DNA from: Clavibacter sp. B3I6
GTDB lineage: Bacteria; Actinomycetota; Actinomycetes; Actinomycetales; Microbacteriaceae
DNA length: 64,000 bases
Direction: 5' to 3'
Assembly (NCBI RefSeq): GCF_030816895.1
Contig: NZ_JAUSYL010000001.1
Location: 992,001 to 1,056,000 of the forward strand
A program made the translations under genes and the position numbers. The notes under the pieces are model-generated. The model was not told the origin of the DNA, made no database searches, and saw only the letters and a list, made by a program, of their open reading frames with translations. Of this stretch, positions 62,152 through 64,000 are shown in pieces (the first letter of the stretch is position 1; each line of letters begins with the position of its first letter).

Positions 62152-64000
62152 ATGCCGCGGTCCGCGAGATTGCTGGGGGCCGCGCTCGCGCTCGGCCTGT
62201 TCGGGGCCCTGGTGCCCACCGCCGCGCAGGCGACGGGGCCGGTCGACTTCGGCGGGGCGTCGATCCTCGACCAGGTCGACGCGGTCAGCCCGGCGCAGGA
62301 GCAGCAGATCCAGCAGGCGATCGACCAGCTGCAGGAGCAGGCCGGCGTGACCATGCACGTGGCGTACGTCGACACGTTCACGGGAGCCTCGGACCAGGCC
62401 GCCTGGGGTCAGGCGACGAAGGACGCGAACGGCTTCGGCGCGAACGACGCGATCCTCGCGGTCGCCATCGACGGGCGCCAGTACACCCTCGGCGTCCCCG
62501 ACAGCGTCTCCGTCGCCCAGCGCACGCAGCTCACCGATCAGGTGGTCGAGCCGCGCCTCGGCCAGGAGGACTGGTCCGGCGCCGCCGTCGACGCCGCCCA
62601 GGGGATCCAGTCCATCGCGCAGTCCGGCACGGTCGCCGAGACCGGCACCGGATCCACCCCCTCTGCCGGGAACGAGTCGGGCGTGGACTTCGGCGCCGTC
62701 CTCCTCTACGTGCTCGGCGCGATCCTGCTCGCGGCCGTGGTGACCACGCTCGTCGGCCGCCGCAGGAAGCGGAAGGCCGTGGCCGCGAAGCGCCAGGCGG
62801 CGCTGAAGGAGATGCAGTCCGCCGAGCAGCGCGCGGGCAGCATGCTCGTGCAGCTCGACGACGCGCTCGAGACCAGCGAGCAGGAGGTCGGATTCGCGGA
62901 GGCGGAGTTCGGATCCGGCGCCGTGGGGCCGTACCGCGAGGTGCTCGCGTCCGCCGGCGGCAAGGTCCGCGAGGCGTTCGCCCTCAAGCAGAAGCTCGAC
63001 GACGCCATCGAGGACACCGACGAGGAGCGCCGCACCTGGACGGCCCGCATCGTCGAGCTGTGCGAGGAGGCCCGCGCCGAGCTCGACGCGCAGGCGCAGT
63101 CGTTCGAGGAGCTGCGGGCGCTGGAGAAGAACGCGCCGCAGACGCTCGCCGCGATCGTCACCGACGCGGAGGCGCTGCAGACCCGCATCGAGCGCACGCA
63201 GGAGGCCGTCGGCCTCCTCGGCCGCCGCTACGCGGGCCCGTCGATGACGACCGTCACCGGCAACGTCGACCAGGCGCGCTCGCTCCTCTCCTTCGCGACC
63301 GACACCGCGCAGGACGCGGCGGGCGCGATCCGCGGGGCCGACCGCGCGGCGACCGGCGAGATCGCCGTCAAGGTGCGCGCGGCGCAGCAGGCCGTCGGCC
63401 AGGCCGGCAAGCTCCTCGACGTCGTCGACCGCGTCTCGTCCGACCTCGAGCACGCGTCCACGCGCGTGCAGGAGGAGATCGCCGACGTCCGCAGCGACAT
63501 CCAGGACGCCCGCGCCGCCCAGCGCGGCGGGCGCATGCCGGAGCTCACGCGGCTCGTGCAGGCGGCCGAGCAGGCCATCGCCGACGCGAAGCCGCTGCAG
63601 GGCCGGCTCGCGGATCCGCTCACGAGCGTCACGCTCCTGCAGGAGGCGGAGGCGCGCCTCGACGAGGCGCTCGCGCCCGTGCGGGAGCAGCAGGAGCAGG
63701 TGGAGCGCGCGATCGGCTACCTGCCCCGCGCGCTGTCCACCGCCGAGAGCCAGGTCGCCACGGCCCGCGACTTCATCTCCACCCGCCGCGGTGCGGTGGG
63801 AGAGGAGGCGCGCACGCGCCTCGCCCACGCCCAGCGCGCCCTCGACGACGCGCATGAGGCCGCGCCCCGCGATCCCGTGCGCGCGGTCGCCGCAGCGCAG
63901 GCCGCCACCGCCTACTCGGCGCAGGCCATCGAGGCCGCGCAGCGCGACCTCGACCAGGGCGGCGGGTACGGCGGCTACGGCGGCGGCGGCATGATGGGCG
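62152..64000 (+). CDS. TPM-domain membrane protein (cut by window end)
   Basis: ATG 62152 after GGAGGAG; open to the window end, 616 residues visible. A Sec signal (ARLLGAALALGLFGALVPTA, AQA cleavage) is followed by an extracytoplasmic TPM domain (DQVDAVSPAQEQQIQQAIDQ, NDAILAVAIDGRQYTLGVPD), a membrane helix near residues 183-203 (VLLYVLGAILLAAVVTTLVG) and a long cytosolic coiled coil of about 370 residues. The last visible part is Gly-rich (GGYGGYGGGGMMG) and probably continues as a Gly-rich tail. TPM proteins have been linked to photosystem repair and phosphatase activity elsewhere; the bacterial role is unclear. Confidence 0.8.
   Translation, partial: MPRSARLLGAALALGLFGALVPTAAQATGPVDFGGASILDQVDAVSPAQEQQIQQAIDQLQEQAGVTMHVAYVDTFTGASDQAAWGQATKDANGFGANDAILAVAIDGRQYTLGVPDSVSVAQRTQLTDQVVEPRLGQEDWSGAAVDAAQGIQSIAQSGTVAETGTGSTPSAGNESGVDFGAVLLYVLGAILLAAVVTTLVGRRRKRKAVAAKRQAALKEMQSAEQRAGSMLVQLDDALETSEQEVGFAEAEFGSGAVGPYREVLASAGGKVREAFALKQKLDDAIEDTDEERRTWTARIVELCEEARAELDAQAQSFEELRALEKNAPQTLAAIVTDAEALQTRIERTQEAVGLLGRRYAGPSMTTVTGNVDQARSLLSFATDTAQDAAGAIRGADRAATGEIAVKVRAAQQAVGQAGKLLDVVDRVSSDLEHASTRVQEEIADVRSDIQDARAAQRGGRMPELTRLVQAAEQAIADAKPLQGRLADPLTSVTLLQEAEARLDEALAPVREQQEQVERAIGYLPRALSTAESQVATARDFISTRRGAVGEEARTRLAHAQRALDDAHEAAPRDPVRAVAAAQAATAYSAQAIEAAQRDLDQGGGYGGYGGGGMMG

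Noticed and set aside
60697..63855. 1,052-residue minus-strand frame
   Set aside because: Antisense to the 2H and TPM genes and running through tRNA-Arg; no conserved motif.

Overview
The window is high-GC DNA (mostly around 70% or more by eye) from an actinobacterium. Gene order, AdnAB-type recombination helicases, DUF3107/DUF3117 genes, many GTG starts and leaderless promoters all fit the family Microbacteriaceae; a Clavibacter-like plant-associated genus is my best guess, from memory of that group and not from a search. Almost everything looks like core chromosome. I see no rRNA, prophage, insertion sequence, CRISPR array or integrase.

Layout. 1-11,000: DNA repair. The end of a ThiF-like protein lies tail-to-tail with uvrD2, followed by nudC, a kinase-fold protein whose catalytic residues look lost, and the adnA-adnB helicase-nuclease pair. 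11,100-14,150: DUF3107, a small membrane protein, a ferritin-like protein and a DEAD-box RNA helicase. 14,200-15,400: a visibly lower-GC patch with an unrecognised secreted cysteine-containing protein and an overlapping small acidic cytosolic protein; this is the only accessory-looking region. 15,400-25,600: PHP phosphoesterase, EEP-family hydrolase, aminopeptidase P, general stress protein, an MgtE-like/DUF1003/Mrp overlapping operon, a LysR regulator divergent from a 40-residue membrane peptide, tatB, an O-methyltransferase and DUF3117. 25,700-34,100: a polytopic glycosyltransferase-like protein, dapE and dapD in divergent orientation, a PP2C phosphatase plus FHA pair, an Lrp/AsnC regulator, an ogt-tag alkylation-repair pair and yaaA.

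34,200-57,100 is one long minus-strand block that follows the order known from other actinobacteria such as Mycobacterium: argS, (LmeA-like gene), lysA, hom, thrC, thrB, rho, prfA, prmC, tsaC, wecA, atpI-like, atpBEFHAGDC. It combines arginyl-tRNA charging, the aspartate-family branch to lysine and threonine, transcription and translation termination, tRNA t6A modification, the first step of undecaprenyl-linked glycan synthesis and the whole F1Fo ATP synthase. 57,300-64,000: a lipoprotein, a transglutaminase-like protein, a class I glutamine amidotransferase next to a 25-bp tandem repeat, pdxH, a possible small RNA, tRNA-Arg(CCG), an MT0933-type antitoxin-like protein overlapping a 2H phosphoesterase, and a TPM-domain protein cut by the window end.

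A striking property of this sequence is that five genes (adnA, adnB, the EEP hydrolase, wecA and the secreted protein) are each interrupted by a single-base indel with the conserved protein continuing in the next frame. This may be sequencing or assembly error rather than biology, so frameshifted genes are listed as whole genes with the break described.
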